From NCBI RefSeq assembly GCF_000429905.1, contig NZ_AUCT01000022.1:67153-131152 (forward strand): a DNA stretch of 64,000 bases, in the 5' to 3' direction. Each line of letters opens with the position of its first letter. The stretch's first letter is position 1. A program made the position numbers and the translations under genes. The notes under the pieces are model-generated. The model did not search any database. It saw nothing but the letters and a program-made list of their open reading frames with translations, and was not told the origin of the DNA. Origin of the DNA: Desulfatibacillum aliphaticivorans DSM 15576. Its GTDB lineage: Bacteria > Desulfobacterota > Desulfobacteria > Desulfobacterales > Desulfatibacillaceae. Positions 24,636 to 33,698 of the stretch are shown here, one piece after another.

Positions 24636-25592
24636 ATGCAAAACGAAAAGGAAAAAAACAGGCAAGAGTTTTACGAAAGGCTGGAGGAAAAGGGGATTTC
24701 CCGCAGGGATTTTGTAAAATTCTGTACATTTCTGACAGCTACCATGGGTTTGTCCGCCACCTACGTGGGACAGGTCGTGGATGTGTTCGCCGCCCCGGCC
24801 CAGCGCCCCCCGGTCATCTGGCTGCATTTCGCGGAATGCACCGGGTGTTCGGAAGCCGCCCTTCGCACCATGTATCCCTGGATCGACGAAGTGCTTCTGG
24901 ACATCATCTCCATGGAATACCATGAAACCATTATGGCCGCTGCCGGTCATCAAGCCGAGGACAACCTCCACGCCGCCATGTCCAAATACAAGGACAAATA
25001 CCTGTGCGTAGTGGAAGGAAGCATCCCCACCAAGTTCGACGGCGCATACGGCAAGGTGGCGGGCCGCACCTTTTTGGAAATCGGCCGCGAAGTCACCAAA
25101 CACGCCATGGCGACCATCTGCATGGGGTCTTGCGCCACCTACGGCGGCCCCCAGGCAGCCAAGCCCAACCCGGGCGGGTATAAGGGCGTTTCCGCCGCCC
25201 TGGGGATCAAAACCATCAACATCCCCGGCTGCCCCCCCAACCCCATCAACCTGATAGGCACCATCGTCAATTATCTGCTCATGGGCAAACTGCCTGCCTT
25301 GGATTCCAACGGTCGGCCCCTGTTCGCCTATGCCAACACCATACACGACAAATGCCCCCGCCGGTCCCACTTTGAAAACGGCGAGTTTGTCACGGAGTTC
25401 GGCTCCGAGGAAGCCAAAATGGGTTTCTGCCTCTACGAAATGGGGTGCAAAGGTCCCGAGACCTACAACAACTGCCCCATCGTGAAGTTTAATGACGGCA
25501 CAAGCTGGCCCATTGAGGCGGGCCATCCCTGCATCGGCTGCAGCGAGCCCGATTTCTGGGACGAGATGAGCCCCTTCTTTGAAACTCTGTAG
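24636..25592 (+). CDS. Exported [NiFe] hydrogenase small subunit
   Basis: 318 residues. A Tat signal with SRRDFVKFC (about residues 22-30) and a hydrophobic stretch direct the folded dimer to the periplasm. The proximal cluster motif is ECTGCSE, followed by GSCATYGG and GCPPNP. The distal and medial cluster ligands follow in HDKCP, GFCLYEMGC, NNCP and HPCIGCSE. It passes electrons from the active site to an external acceptor, probably a c-type cytochrome, though none is encoded here. Its partner large subunit follows after 49 bp. Confidence 0.95.
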   Translation: MQNEKEKNRQEFYERLEEKGISRRDFVKFCTFLTATMGLSATYVGQVVDVFAAPAQRPPVIWLHFAECTGCSEAALRTMYPWIDEVLLDIISMEYHETIMAAAGHQAEDNLHAAMSKYKDKYLCVVEGSIPTKFDGAYGKVAGRTFLEIGREVTKHAMATICMGSCATYGGPQAAKPNPGGYKGVSAALGIKTINIPGCPPNPINLIGTIVNYLLMGKLPALDSNGRPLFAYANTIHDKCPRRSHFENGEFVTEFGSEEAKMGFCLYEMGCKGPETYNNCPIVKFNDGTSWPIEAGHPCIGCSEPDFWDEMSPFFETL

Positions 25593-25641
25593 ACGGGCGT
25601 TTGTCTGTTGAGTCACCTTTTAGCATACGAAAGGAGCTACC

Positions 25642-27282
25642 ATGGGCCAGATAATCACCATTGACCCGGTAACACGAATAGAAGGCCACCTTAGGATAGA
25701 GGTGGAAGTGGAAAACGGCATTGTCAAGGACGCCTGGAGTTCGGGCCAGATGTTCCGGGGGATTGAAATCATCCTCCAGGGCAGGGACCCCAGGGATGCG
25801 CCCTTGTTTGTGCAACGCTCATGCGGCGTGTGCACCTATGTCCATTACCTTTCCTCCGTGGAAGCCATTGAGGACGCAGTGGGAATCAAGATCCCGGACA
25901 ACGCCCGGATCATCCGCAACCTGCTCCACGGAGCCCAGTTCCAGCACGATCACATCGTCCATTTTTATCATCTCCACGCCCTGGACTGGGTGGACGTGGT
26001 CAACGCCCTTAAGGCGGACCCCAAAGCCACCGCAACCCTGGCGGACAACGTAAGCAACGCCCCCTGGGGCGGCGCGTCCTATTTTAAAAGGGTGCAGGAA
26101 AGAGTGAAGTCCTTTGTGGACTCAGGCCAACTGGGCCCCTTCGCCAACGCCTATTGGGGCCATCCGGCGTACAAGCTCTCTCCCGAAGCCGACCTCATGG
26201 CCGTATCCCACTATATTGAGGCCTTACGGGTGCAGGCCAGAGCGGCCAAACTGCACGCCATCTTCGGCGCCAAAAACCCCCACCTCCAGTCCTTGGTGGC
26301 GGGCGGCGTCACCTGTGCGGCGGACCTCAAGCCGGACCGGGTCGCGGAATTCAAGTACCTGTGGAAAGAGACCCAGGAATTCGTCAAAAACGTGTACATC
26401 CCGGATGTCCTGGCTGTTGCAAGTTTCTACAAGGACTGGGGCGCCATCGGCGGAACCTCCAACTACCTGGCATACGGAGATTTCCCCCAGACCGGAGAAG
26501 GATCGTCCAGCGACCTTATGCCCGGTGGAACCATCTTCAGACGGAAACTTTCCGACGTCAAGAAGATGGACGAAGACAAAATTACGGAACACGTGGCCAG
26601 ATCCTGGTACGAAGGCAAAAAGGACCTTCATCCTTACAAAGGCGTTACCGAGCCCAATTATACGGACTACGACCGCGAGGATCGCTACTCCTGGATTAAG
26701 GCGCCCAGGTACGACGGCAAGTCCATGGAAGTGGGCCCCCTGTCCAGAGTGCTGGTCGCCTACGGCAAGGGAGACCCGGGCGTCAAGAAATTGGTGGACG
26801 ACACCCTCGCCCATCTGTCCGTACCCGCCGACGTCCTGTTCTCCACTCTGGGACGGACGGCTGCCCGCGCCCTGGAAACCGTCTTCATCGGCAACGCCAT
26901 GGAGACCTGGTTGAACGAATTGGTGGGCAACCTCACCAAGGGCGATGATTCCACCTACACCCCGTGGGAAATGCCGGACAAGGGCATGGGCAGGGGCCTC
27001 AACGACGTGCCTCGCGGCGCTTTGGGCCACTGGATCGAAATCGACAAAGGCAAAATCAAGAACTACCAATATGTGGTTCCCTCCACCTGGAACCTGGGCC
27101 CAAGGGACGCCAAGGGTCAGATCGGACCGGTGGAAGAAGCCCTTATCGGCACGCCCATCGCCGATCCCAAAAGGCCGGTGGAAGTGCTGCGCACGGTGCA
27201 CTCCTTTGACCCGTGCATCGCTTGCGCCATCCACGTGATCGACCCCAACTCCAACGAAGTGTACAAGGTGAAAGCCCTGTAG
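25642..27282 (+). CDS. [NiFe] hydrogenase large subunit, uptake type
   Basis: 546 residues. The Ni-Fe site Cys pairs are in RSCGVCTYVH (near residue 58) and DPCIACAIH (near 530). The sequence continues 15 residues past the His (VIDPNSNEVYKVKAL), the C-terminal peptide removed by the maturation protease. The enzyme splits H2 to protons and electrons in the periplasm after co-export with the Tat-tagged small subunit. The maturation protease and HypC genes follow directly. Confidence 0.95.
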   Translation: MGQIITIDPVTRIEGHLRIEVEVENGIVKDAWSSGQMFRGIEIILQGRDPRDAPLFVQRSCGVCTYVHYLSSVEAIEDAVGIKIPDNARIIRNLLHGAQFQHDHIVHFYHLHALDWVDVVNALKADPKATATLADNVSNAPWGGASYFKRVQERVKSFVDSGQLGPFANAYWGHPAYKLSPEADLMAVSHYIEALRVQARAAKLHAIFGAKNPHLQSLVAGGVTCAADLKPDRVAEFKYLWKETQEFVKNVYIPDVLAVASFYKDWGAIGGTSNYLAYGDFPQTGEGSSSDLMPGGTIFRRKLSDVKKMDEDKITEHVARSWYEGKKDLHPYKGVTEPNYTDYDREDRYSWIKAPRYDGKSMEVGPLSRVLVAYGKGDPGVKKLVDDTLAHLSVPADVLFSTLGRTAARALETVFIGNAMETWLNELVGNLTKGDDSTYTPWEMPDKGMGRGLNDVPRGALGHWIEIDKGKIKNYQYVVPSTWNLGPRDAKGQIGPVEEALIGTPIADPKRPVEVLRTVHSFDPCIACAIHVIDPNSNEVYKVKAL

Positions 27283-27350
27283 TATACCCTTGGAAGCCGG
27301 CCCCAGCGCCCCGCAGGGGCCGGCTCCCAACCTCAGTGAAAGGCGATTGC

Positions 27351-27878
27351 ATGGCAAAGCCCCGTATTCTGGTTTTAGGGGTCGGCAACATCCTATTTCG
27401 GGATGAAGGCGTCGGCGTGCGCGTGGCCGAAGCCCTGGAACAAAACTATGAGTTTCCCGAGAATGTCACGGTCATGGACGGCGGCACGCTTGGGTTGAAT
27501 CTTTTAGGCACCATTTCGGAAACCGATCACTTGATCGTGGTGGATTGCGTTCGCAACGGGGGCGAGTCCGGAGACCTGTACAGGATATCCGGAGACGCCA
27601 TTCCCGAAAGGGTGCGGGCAAAAAACTCCCTGCATCAGGTGGATCTATTGGAATCCCTGACTTTGTGCCAGGCCTTGGGGCCTCCGCCGAAAACCGTGAT
27701 CCTGGGGGTGGAGCCCCTGGACATGGAAACCATGGCGCTGGACTTGACCGACCTGGTCAACAGCAAGATTCCCGACCTGATGGAAATGGTTTTTAAAGAA
27801 CTAAAACGGCTTAACGTCGGAGAAATTACGAAAAGGAGCAAACCGCATGTGCCTGGCTGTACCAGCCAAACTCATTGA
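27351..27878 (+). CDS. Hydrogenase maturation endopeptidase, HyaD family
   Basis: 175 residues from the ATG at 27351 (GAAAGG upstream). Fold and Ni-sensing residues are visible: GVGNILFRDEGVGVRVAE with the Glu, VMDGGTLG with the Asp and LHQVDLLE with the His. It removes the C-terminal peptide of the large subunit once Ni is inserted. It overlaps hypC by 32 bp, so the two are coupled. Confidence 0.93.
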   Translation: MAKPRILVLGVGNILFRDEGVGVRVAEALEQNYEFPENVTVMDGGTLGLNLLGTISETDHLIVVDCVRNGGESGDLYRISGDAIPERVRAKNSLHQVDLLESLTLCQALGPPPKTVILGVEPLDMETMALDLTDLVNSKIPDLMEMVFKELKRLNVGEITKRSKPHVPGCTSQTH

Positions 27879-28098
27879 AATGGATAATGGCATGGGGACC
27901 GTAGACGCAGGGGGCGTCAAGAAGAAAATCAGTCTTTTATTGTTGGAAGACGCGGCCCTGGGCGACTACATATTGGTCCATGCCGGTTTCGGCATTCAAA
28001 AATTGGACGAAAAACAGGCGGAAGAATCCCTCGCCCTGCTTCGGGAAGCGGTTATGGAGGTGGAGGCGCGTTACAAAAATGAGCAGGATCCAATGTAA
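27847..28098 (+). CDS. hypC: HypC/HybG-type hydrogenase chaperone
   Basis: 83 residues beginning MCLAVPAKLIE, the family signature; Cys2 binds the Fe(CN)2CO unit with HypD and delivers it to the large-subunit precursor. Strong ribosome-binding site AAAAGGAG. Only the structural, protease and HypC genes are here. HypA, B, D, E and F must be elsewhere. Confidence 0.93.
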   Translation: MCLAVPAKLIEMDNGMGTVDAGGVKKKISLLLLEDAALGDYILVHAGFGIQKLDEKQAEESLALLREAVMEVEARYKNEQDPM

Positions 28099-28171
28099 CC
28101 TTGCATTTTTATAGATAATCGGGTTATTGTCCGTAACTTAGCAATCTGAGTCTCTAAACAGAAATTCCTAT

Positions 28172-28206
28172 TAGGCCCGGTCCTGCTCTCCATAGGACCG
28201 GGTCTA
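28172..28206 (+). terminator. Strong hairpin between hydrogenase and sensor operons
   Basis: A 13-bp stem with one G-T wobble, TAGGCCCGGTCCT / AGGACCGGGTCTA, and a 9-base loop. No T-run follows, so it may be a weak terminator, an attenuator or an RNA-stabilising element at the end of the hydrogenase message. Confidence 0.5.
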
Positions 28207-28236
28207 TCCCGCATCTTACTTGGGACAACCCGACAC

Positions 28237-31203
28237 ATGCCGAGTCAAATTCCACAAGGACGTCTTCTAAAGATACTTCTCACCAGCGCATTAAAATGGC
28301 CTTGGGCGACCATAGCCTTGTTCGCCTGCGTTACCATTTTTTTCGCGGCCCATATTCCCCACCTTGGATTCCGGACTTCCATTTACGACCTGGCCGTGGA
28401 GGATCTGCCTTCCACCCAATATTACGAGAAATTCAAAAAAGAATTCGGAAGCGAGGAGGTCCTGCTTGTTGTTGTGCGCGCGGAGAACCTGTTTTCTCCT
28501 GAATCCTTTCAGTCCCTTGAGGCCATATCCAACGAACTCTCCGGGCTGTTGGGAGTGCGGAGGCTGATCAGCCTGCCCCAGGTCCGCCAGGACATGGACC
28601 TGACCAACAAATGGACCCTGAAGGAATTTGAAAAGATTATCGAACCCATAGAGCTTTTCGACCGGAATTTTCTTTCCCAGGACAAGAGGGCCACGGTCAT
28701 CTCGATGCTGCTGCACTCCGGCGTGGACAGGAAAAGCATCATTAACGAGGTGGACGCCGTTATTTCCAAGGATTACAAGGGAATCAATACGATTTACCAA
28801 ATCGGCATGCCGTCCGTAGCCCAGGCTCTGGCCACCTATACGGAAAAGGATTTCGCCCTTTTGCCGCCCATAACCTTTGGCGTCATCCTGTTGATCTTAT
28901 ACGGCCTGTTCGGAAATTTTCGAGGAGTACTGCTGCCTTCCGGAGCTGTGGCTATGTCCTTGACCTGGACCATGGGCATGATGGCGAAAACCAATACGGC
29001 CCTTTCCCTGATGACCATGATCACGCCGGTCTTCATAATCGCGGTGGGTACGGCCTACTGCATGCACATTATTTCAGAGTATAACAACAGCTGCCAAAAA
29101 GGGGAAATCCCCCGCGAAATCGTCTACCTGTGCTTCTCCCGGGTGGGATTCCCCACCTCCCTGGCCGTAACCACCACGGTAGTCGGGCTGGCGTCCCTGC
29201 TGGTCAACCGGATCGAAGGTATCCGGGAATTCGCCGTTTTTTCCTGCTTTGGGATGATAAGCCTGCTGCTTATCATGCTGTTGTTCCTGCCTGCTGTCAT
29301 GAGTCTGCTGCCTTTGTCCAAAACAGTCTGCAGAGGGCCGGTCGCCCCGTGGGTGGAAAAAATACTGCATGGAATCTTCATCTTGAACCTACGGCACCGC
29401 AAAAAAGTGCTGCCTGTCCTGGGCGTGGTTTCCCTGGTATCGGTAATAGGGATCTTTTTTGTAAAGGTGGAAACCAACCCGGTCGACTATTTTAAAAAGA
29501 ATACGGAAATCAGCAAGAATTTCTACGATATTTATAAAGACATGGCGGGGAGTTTTCCGGTCAATGTGGTTCTGGACGCTAAAAGGAACGACTTCTTTGA
29601 AGATCCTAAAAACCTGGCCAAGATGGAGGATATCCAGAATCATTTGGCCTTGTTCGAAGGAGTGGACAAATCCATAACCTACACGGATTTTCTGAAACTG
29701 GTAAACTACGCGAGCAACGACTTCGACCCCATCCATTACGCGTTGCCCATGGAGTCCTGGCAAATCAGAACCCTGACAAACACGTACAAAAGCATGCTTG
29801 GGCAGGACATGTACTCCCGGTTCATGGACCCGAATATGTCCAAGGCCAACATCATGCTTCGCACGCACGTTTCCAGTTCCCGGGAGTTCTTTCAGCTTCG
29901 AGAAAGCATCGAAAAATACCTGGAAGCGCATTATGCGGGAGACCTGAATTACAAGGTCACGGGATTGGGCATGGTCATATCGGAAAGCAGCTACATCCTC
30001 ACCAGCAGCCAGGTGAAAAGCCTGTCCATTACCATGCTGGTGATCTTCGGCATAATGCTGCTTCTGTTTTTGTCCGGCAAGGTAGGATTCGCCGCCATAG
30101 CCACCAACCTGTTCCCCATTATTTTATGCTTCGGCTTCATGGGATGGGTCGGAATAAAGCTGTCCGTGGTGACCAGCCTCATAGCCAGCATAGCCATCGG
30201 CCTGGCAGTGGACGACACCATCCACTACCTTGTCCGGTATAACCGCGAGTTCAAACGGGACCTGGACAAGGACCGGGCCATGCGCGACACATTGAGAAGC
30301 GTGGGGCCGCCGATCATTTTCACCACCATCACCATCAGCCTGGGCTTTTCCATCCTGTTATTCTCCCATTTTCAGCCCACCTCGGTGTTTGGATTATTGA
30401 TGGTGATCACCATGATAGCCGCGCTTATAGGGGACCTTGTCTTTCTGCCTGCGATCATGCTCCACATCGAGTTGGTGACAGCCTGGGACCTGATGAGCCT
30501 CATACCCAGCCTGGGCGGGATATCGCCTGCGGTGGCCCATGAGTTGCGTCAACCATTGAACGCCGTCAAACTTGGCAGCGAATATTTGCAGACGATGCTG
30601 GAAAAAGACCAAAACATTCCCCGGGAAGAGCTTGTCGAAGTCATCGATCAAATCGACTCTCAGATCAACCGGGCCTCCAGCTACATAGACCGATTGGCGG
30701 CTTTAGGCAAAAAACCGACAGGCGCTTTTGAGAAACTCAGCCTGAACACGCCGGTCAAGGACACCCTCTCCCTGATTGGCAGGCAGTTTTCTTTAGAAAA
30801 TATTGATATCAGGCTGGATTTGGCGCCGGACTTGCCTGCTGTAATAGGGCATAGGAACCGTTTGGGCCAGGTGGTATACAACCTGCTCATTAACGGCATG
30901 GAGGCGATTGTCCGAAAAACCTGGACCGGCAGGGATACGCACCGTTGGATCGCGGTGAAAACCTTCCAGAAAGGGGATGACGTCATTTTGATGATAGCGG
31001 ACAACGGCACCGGAATTTTGCACCAAATCCAGGACCGCATTATGGAGCCCTTTTTCACAACCAAGGAAAAAGGGCGGGGCCTGGGACTGGGGCTGCCCAT
31101 ATCACGGGAAATCATCCGGGACTACCACGGCCGCCTGGACTTTTTCAGCCACCCCGGAGACGGGGCTGTGTTTAAGGTTTCCTTTCCCAAGGCGGATCAT
31201 TGA
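28237..31203 (+). CDS. RND-superfamily membrane protein fused to a histidine kinase
   Basis: 988 residues in one open frame. Residues 1-750 form an RND/MMPL-type protein. It has a first helix at about 22-44, a large periplasmic loop (45-208), a helix bundle at 209-360, another helix at about 391-409, a second periplasmic loop (to about 595) and a second bundle (596-748) with the RND signature GLAVDDTIHYLVRYNRE. Residues 760-988 are a kinase: GISPAVAHELRQPLN with His768, N box NLLINGMEA, G1 DNGTGI, G2 GRGLGLGLP. The kinase part is close to that of the gene at 33699. A sensory hydrogenase follows 16 bp later. The RND part probably senses or moves a lipid-like or small ligand and controls the kinase. 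No ribosome-binding site is obvious. Confidence 0.9.
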   Translation: MPSQIPQGRLLKILLTSALKWPWATIALFACVTIFFAAHIPHLGFRTSIYDLAVEDLPSTQYYEKFKKEFGSEEVLLVVVRAENLFSPESFQSLEAISNELSGLLGVRRLISLPQVRQDMDLTNKWTLKEFEKIIEPIELFDRNFLSQDKRATVISMLLHSGVDRKSIINEVDAVISKDYKGINTIYQIGMPSVAQALATYTEKDFALLPPITFGVILLILYGLFGNFRGVLLPSGAVAMSLTWTMGMMAKTNTALSLMTMITPVFIIAVGTAYCMHIISEYNNSCQKGEIPREIVYLCFSRVGFPTSLAVTTTVVGLASLLVNRIEGIREFAVFSCFGMISLLLIMLLFLPAVMSLLPLSKTVCRGPVAPWVEKILHGIFILNLRHRKKVLPVLGVVSLVSVIGIFFVKVETNPVDYFKKNTEISKNFYDIYKDMAGSFPVNVVLDAKRNDFFEDPKNLAKMEDIQNHLALFEGVDKSITYTDFLKLVNYASNDFDPIHYALPMESWQIRTLTNTYKSMLGQDMYSRFMDPNMSKANIMLRTHVSSSREFFQLRESIEKYLEAHYAGDLNYKVTGLGMVISESSYILTSSQVKSLSITMLVIFGIMLLLFLSGKVGFAAIATNLFPIILCFGFMGWVGIKLSVVTSLIASIAIGLAVDDTIHYLVRYNREFKRDLDKDRAMRDTLRSVGPPIIFTTITISLGFSILLFSHFQPTSVFGLLMVITMIAALIGDLVFLPAIMLHIELVTAWDLMSLIPSLGGISPAVAHELRQPLNAVKLGSEYLQTMLEKDQNIPREELVEVIDQIDSQINRASSYIDRLAALGKKPTGAFEKLSLNTPVKDTLSLIGRQFSLENIDIRLDLAPDLPAVIGHRNRLGQVVYNLLINGMEAIVRKTWTGRDTHRWIAVKTFQKGDDVILMIADNGTGILHQIQDRIMEPFFTTKEKGRGLGLGLPISREIIRDYHGRLDFFSHPGDGAVFKVSFPKADH

Positions 31204-31219
31204 GTAAAAGGAGCAGATC

Positions 31220-32158
31220 ATGAGCCTGAACCTGTTTTGGCTTCAATGCGGAGGATGCGGCGGGGACACTTGGTCCCTGTTTAATGCGTCCTCTCCCAAT
31301 GTAGTGGATTTTCTTGAAGCCCAGGACATTAACGTACTATGGCACCCATCCCTCTCCGTACAATCGCACGAGGAGCACAGGGAAACCATCCGGCGGGTGA
31401 CCGAGGGCAGAGAGCGTTTGGACGTCCTGTGCGTGGAGGGCTCAGTGATTCGAGGCCCGGGCGGGACGGGGATGTACGACGATTTTGACGGTTCGCCCAA
31501 AAAGGATCTGGTTTACGCCCTGGCGGCCCAGGCGAAGCATATTGTGGCTGTGGGGACCTGCGCCAGCTTTGGCGGAATAGGAGCGGACGGCGAGATTGAA
31601 GCCACCGGGCTGCAATTTCATAAACACGAGCCGGGCGGTTTTTTGGGGGAGGATTTTGTCTCGGGAGGCGGCAGGCCGGTCATTAACATTCCCGGGTGTC
31701 CTTGCCACTGCGACGTCATTATCGGCACGCTAAGCGCTATCGCCCAAGGAACGCCCCCGGAACTGGGAGATTACAACATGCCCCTGGAATGGTTCGGGGT
31801 GATGGTCCATCAGGGATGCACCAGAAACGAGTACCACGAATACCGGGTGGAAGAAAAACGCATGGGGGAAAAAGGCTGCCTGTTTTTCTACCTGGGCTGC
31901 CATGGGCCTCTTGTCCACGGGGTGTGCAATAAGCTCCTTTGGAACGGCAGGTCTTCAAAAACCCGGGTGGGCGTGCCCTGCTTTGGATGCACCCGGCCGG
32001 ACTTCCCCCAGTTGTACCCGTTTTTTGAAACCAGAAACATCGAGGGCATTCCGCTGGAACTCCCTGAGGGCATGGATAGGGCGCATTACATGGCATACAA
32101 AGGCATGGCCGCCGCGGCAGCCCCCGCCCGCCTGAAAAAAAGAAAAACGCGCATCTAA
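31220..32158 (+). CDS. Sensory-type [NiFe] hydrogenase small subunit (HoxB/HupU-like)
   Basis: 312 residues without signal peptide, so cytoplasmic. HoxB/HupU-type features: LDVLCVEGSVIRGPGGTGMY, VAVGTCASFGGIG, HQGCTRNEYHEY and an end of the IPLELPEGMDRAHYMAYKGMA type. The start LQCGGCGGDTWS places Asp where the second proximal-cluster Cys is expected (CxxD, not CxxC), reminiscent of the three-Cys, one-Asp proximal cluster of actinobacterial-type hydrogenases. Likely part of an H2 sensor; flanked by two kinases. Confidence 0.85.
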   Translation: MSLNLFWLQCGGCGGDTWSLFNASSPNVVDFLEAQDINVLWHPSLSVQSHEEHRETIRRVTEGRERLDVLCVEGSVIRGPGGTGMYDDFDGSPKKDLVYALAAQAKHIVAVGTCASFGGIGADGEIEATGLQFHKHEPGGFLGEDFVSGGGRPVINIPGCPCHCDVIIGTLSAIAQGTPPELGDYNMPLEWFGVMVHQGCTRNEYHEYRVEEKRMGEKGCLFFYLGCHGPLVHGVCNKLLWNGRSSKTRVGVPCFGCTRPDFPQLYPFFETRNIEGIPLELPEGMDRAHYMAYKGMAAAAAPARLKKRKTRI

Positions 32159-32174
32159 GTTTCGGAGGTTGATT

Positions 32175-33695
32175 ATGAGCGCCCGAAAAAAAGTCGTCGT
32201 TCCATTGAACCGGGTCGAGGGAGACCTGAAAGTTCATCTCGAGTACGATGGCAATAAAATCTATGACGCTTTCAGCGCCGGAACAATGTACCGGGGCTTT
32301 GAAAATATCATGAAGGAGCGCGGCCCTCTGGACGGGCTGGTCATCACGCCCCGTATCTGCGGCATATGCACCACGTCCCATCTATACGCAGCTGCAAAGG
32401 CCCTGGACATGATTTCCCAGGCCGTGGTCCCTGACAACGCCACGCGGGTGCGCAACATCACCTTGATCGCGGAGCAGCTTCAAAACGACGTGCGTCACCA
32501 TACCATGCAATTCATGGTGGACGCGACCAATCCCGTCTATGAAAACGCCCCCTTTTATGAAGAAGCTATTGAACGATACACCCCAATTCGAGGAAGCAGC
32601 ATTGTATCGGCAATCCAAAGCACAAAGCGGGTTTTGGAGATAGTGTCCATACTGGGCGGGCAATGGCCTCATTCCTCTTTCATGGTTCCTGGGGGCGTGG
32701 TTTCGGTTCCCGGCGCCAACGACATTATGCAGTGCAAGTATGTGCTCAGGCGCTTTAAATCCTGGTACGAAAAGCAAATTCTGGGCTGCACATGCGAAGA
32801 ATGGAATCAGGTGCAAAGCGCCCGGGACCTTGAGGATTGGCTGGAATCCTCTCCCAGCCGCTATAGCAGCGACCTGGGCTTTTACCTTCGCTTTGGTCGG
32901 GAAGCAGGGCTTGACCGCCTGGGCAAAGGCACGGAGAACTTCATCTCATACGGCTTTTTGGATATGCCTCGTAAAACCGGGGTAAAATCGTTGGGAAGCA
33001 CGGGATATTATTTTCCGGCCGGATTTGTAAGCAGCGGCATGGTCCGGCAGGTTAACCAGCACGAAATTAAAGAAGACATCTCCCACTCCTGGTTTACTAA
33101 CGACGAGACGGAATTGCATCCTTACGAGGGCGTGACCATCCCCTACGCCACCGGCTCTGAGGGGCGTCGCTACTCCTGGGCCAAAGCGCCGCGATACGAC
33201 GGGCATCCGGCGGAAACCGGCCCCCTGGCCCAAATGATGGCCCTTCAGCATCCGCTGTTTACGGACATGGTCAATCAAAGCGCCCCGTCCGTGTTTTCCC
33301 GGCAGTTGGCAAGAATAGTAAGGCCGGCGCTCACGATTTCCGTCATGGATCAATGGCTTGATGAAATCGCCGAAACGGATGAGCCTTTTTTCACCCCATA
33401 CAATGACATCAAAAACGGCCAGGGACATGGAATGGTGGAAGCCCCCCGCGGCAGCCTGGGCCATTGGGTGATTATTGAAGACGGCCGAATCAAGCGGTAT
33501 CAAGTGATTTCCCCCACGACGTGGAACGCCTCTCCCAGGGACGCAAACGGACAATTGGGACCTTGGGAAAGGGCCCTGGCGGGGACCGCAATAAAAAATC
33601 CGAACGCGCCCATAGAGGTGGACCACATTGTCCGGTCCTTTGATCCATGCCTGGTTTGCACTGTCCACTGTGCAGACTTGCGATGGGAGGTCTAA
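32175..33695 (+). CDS. Sensory-type [NiFe] hydrogenase large subunit (HoxC/HupV-like)
   Basis: 506 residues from the ATG at 32175 (CGGAGG 6 bases upstream); a TTG at 32169 is less likely. Ni-Fe ligands are in RICGICTTSH and DPCLVCTVH. After the last His only eight residues remain (CADLRWEV). This is shorter than the cleaved peptide of the other large subunit in this window and, like HoxC of regulatory hydrogenases, suggests no proteolytic maturation. No protease gene lies here. It probably binds H2 and signals to the kinase starting 4 bases downstream. Confidence 0.88.
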   Translation: MSARKKVVVPLNRVEGDLKVHLEYDGNKIYDAFSAGTMYRGFENIMKERGPLDGLVITPRICGICTTSHLYAAAKALDMISQAVVPDNATRVRNITLIAEQLQNDVRHHTMQFMVDATNPVYENAPFYEEAIERYTPIRGSSIVSAIQSTKRVLEIVSILGGQWPHSSFMVPGGVVSVPGANDIMQCKYVLRRFKSWYEKQILGCTCEEWNQVQSARDLEDWLESSPSRYSSDLGFYLRFGREAGLDRLGKGTENFISYGFLDMPRKTGVKSLGSTGYYFPAGFVSSGMVRQVNQHEIKEDISHSWFTNDETELHPYEGVTIPYATGSEGRRYSWAKAPRYDGHPAETGPLAQMMALQHPLFTDMVNQSAPSVFSRQLARIVRPALTISVMDQWLDEIAETDEPFFTPYNDIKNGQGHGMVEAPRGSLGHWVIIEDGRIKRYQVISPTTWNASPRDANGQLGPWERALAGTAIKNPNAPIEVDHIVRSFDPCLVCTVHCADLRWEV

Positions 33696-33698
33696 GGA

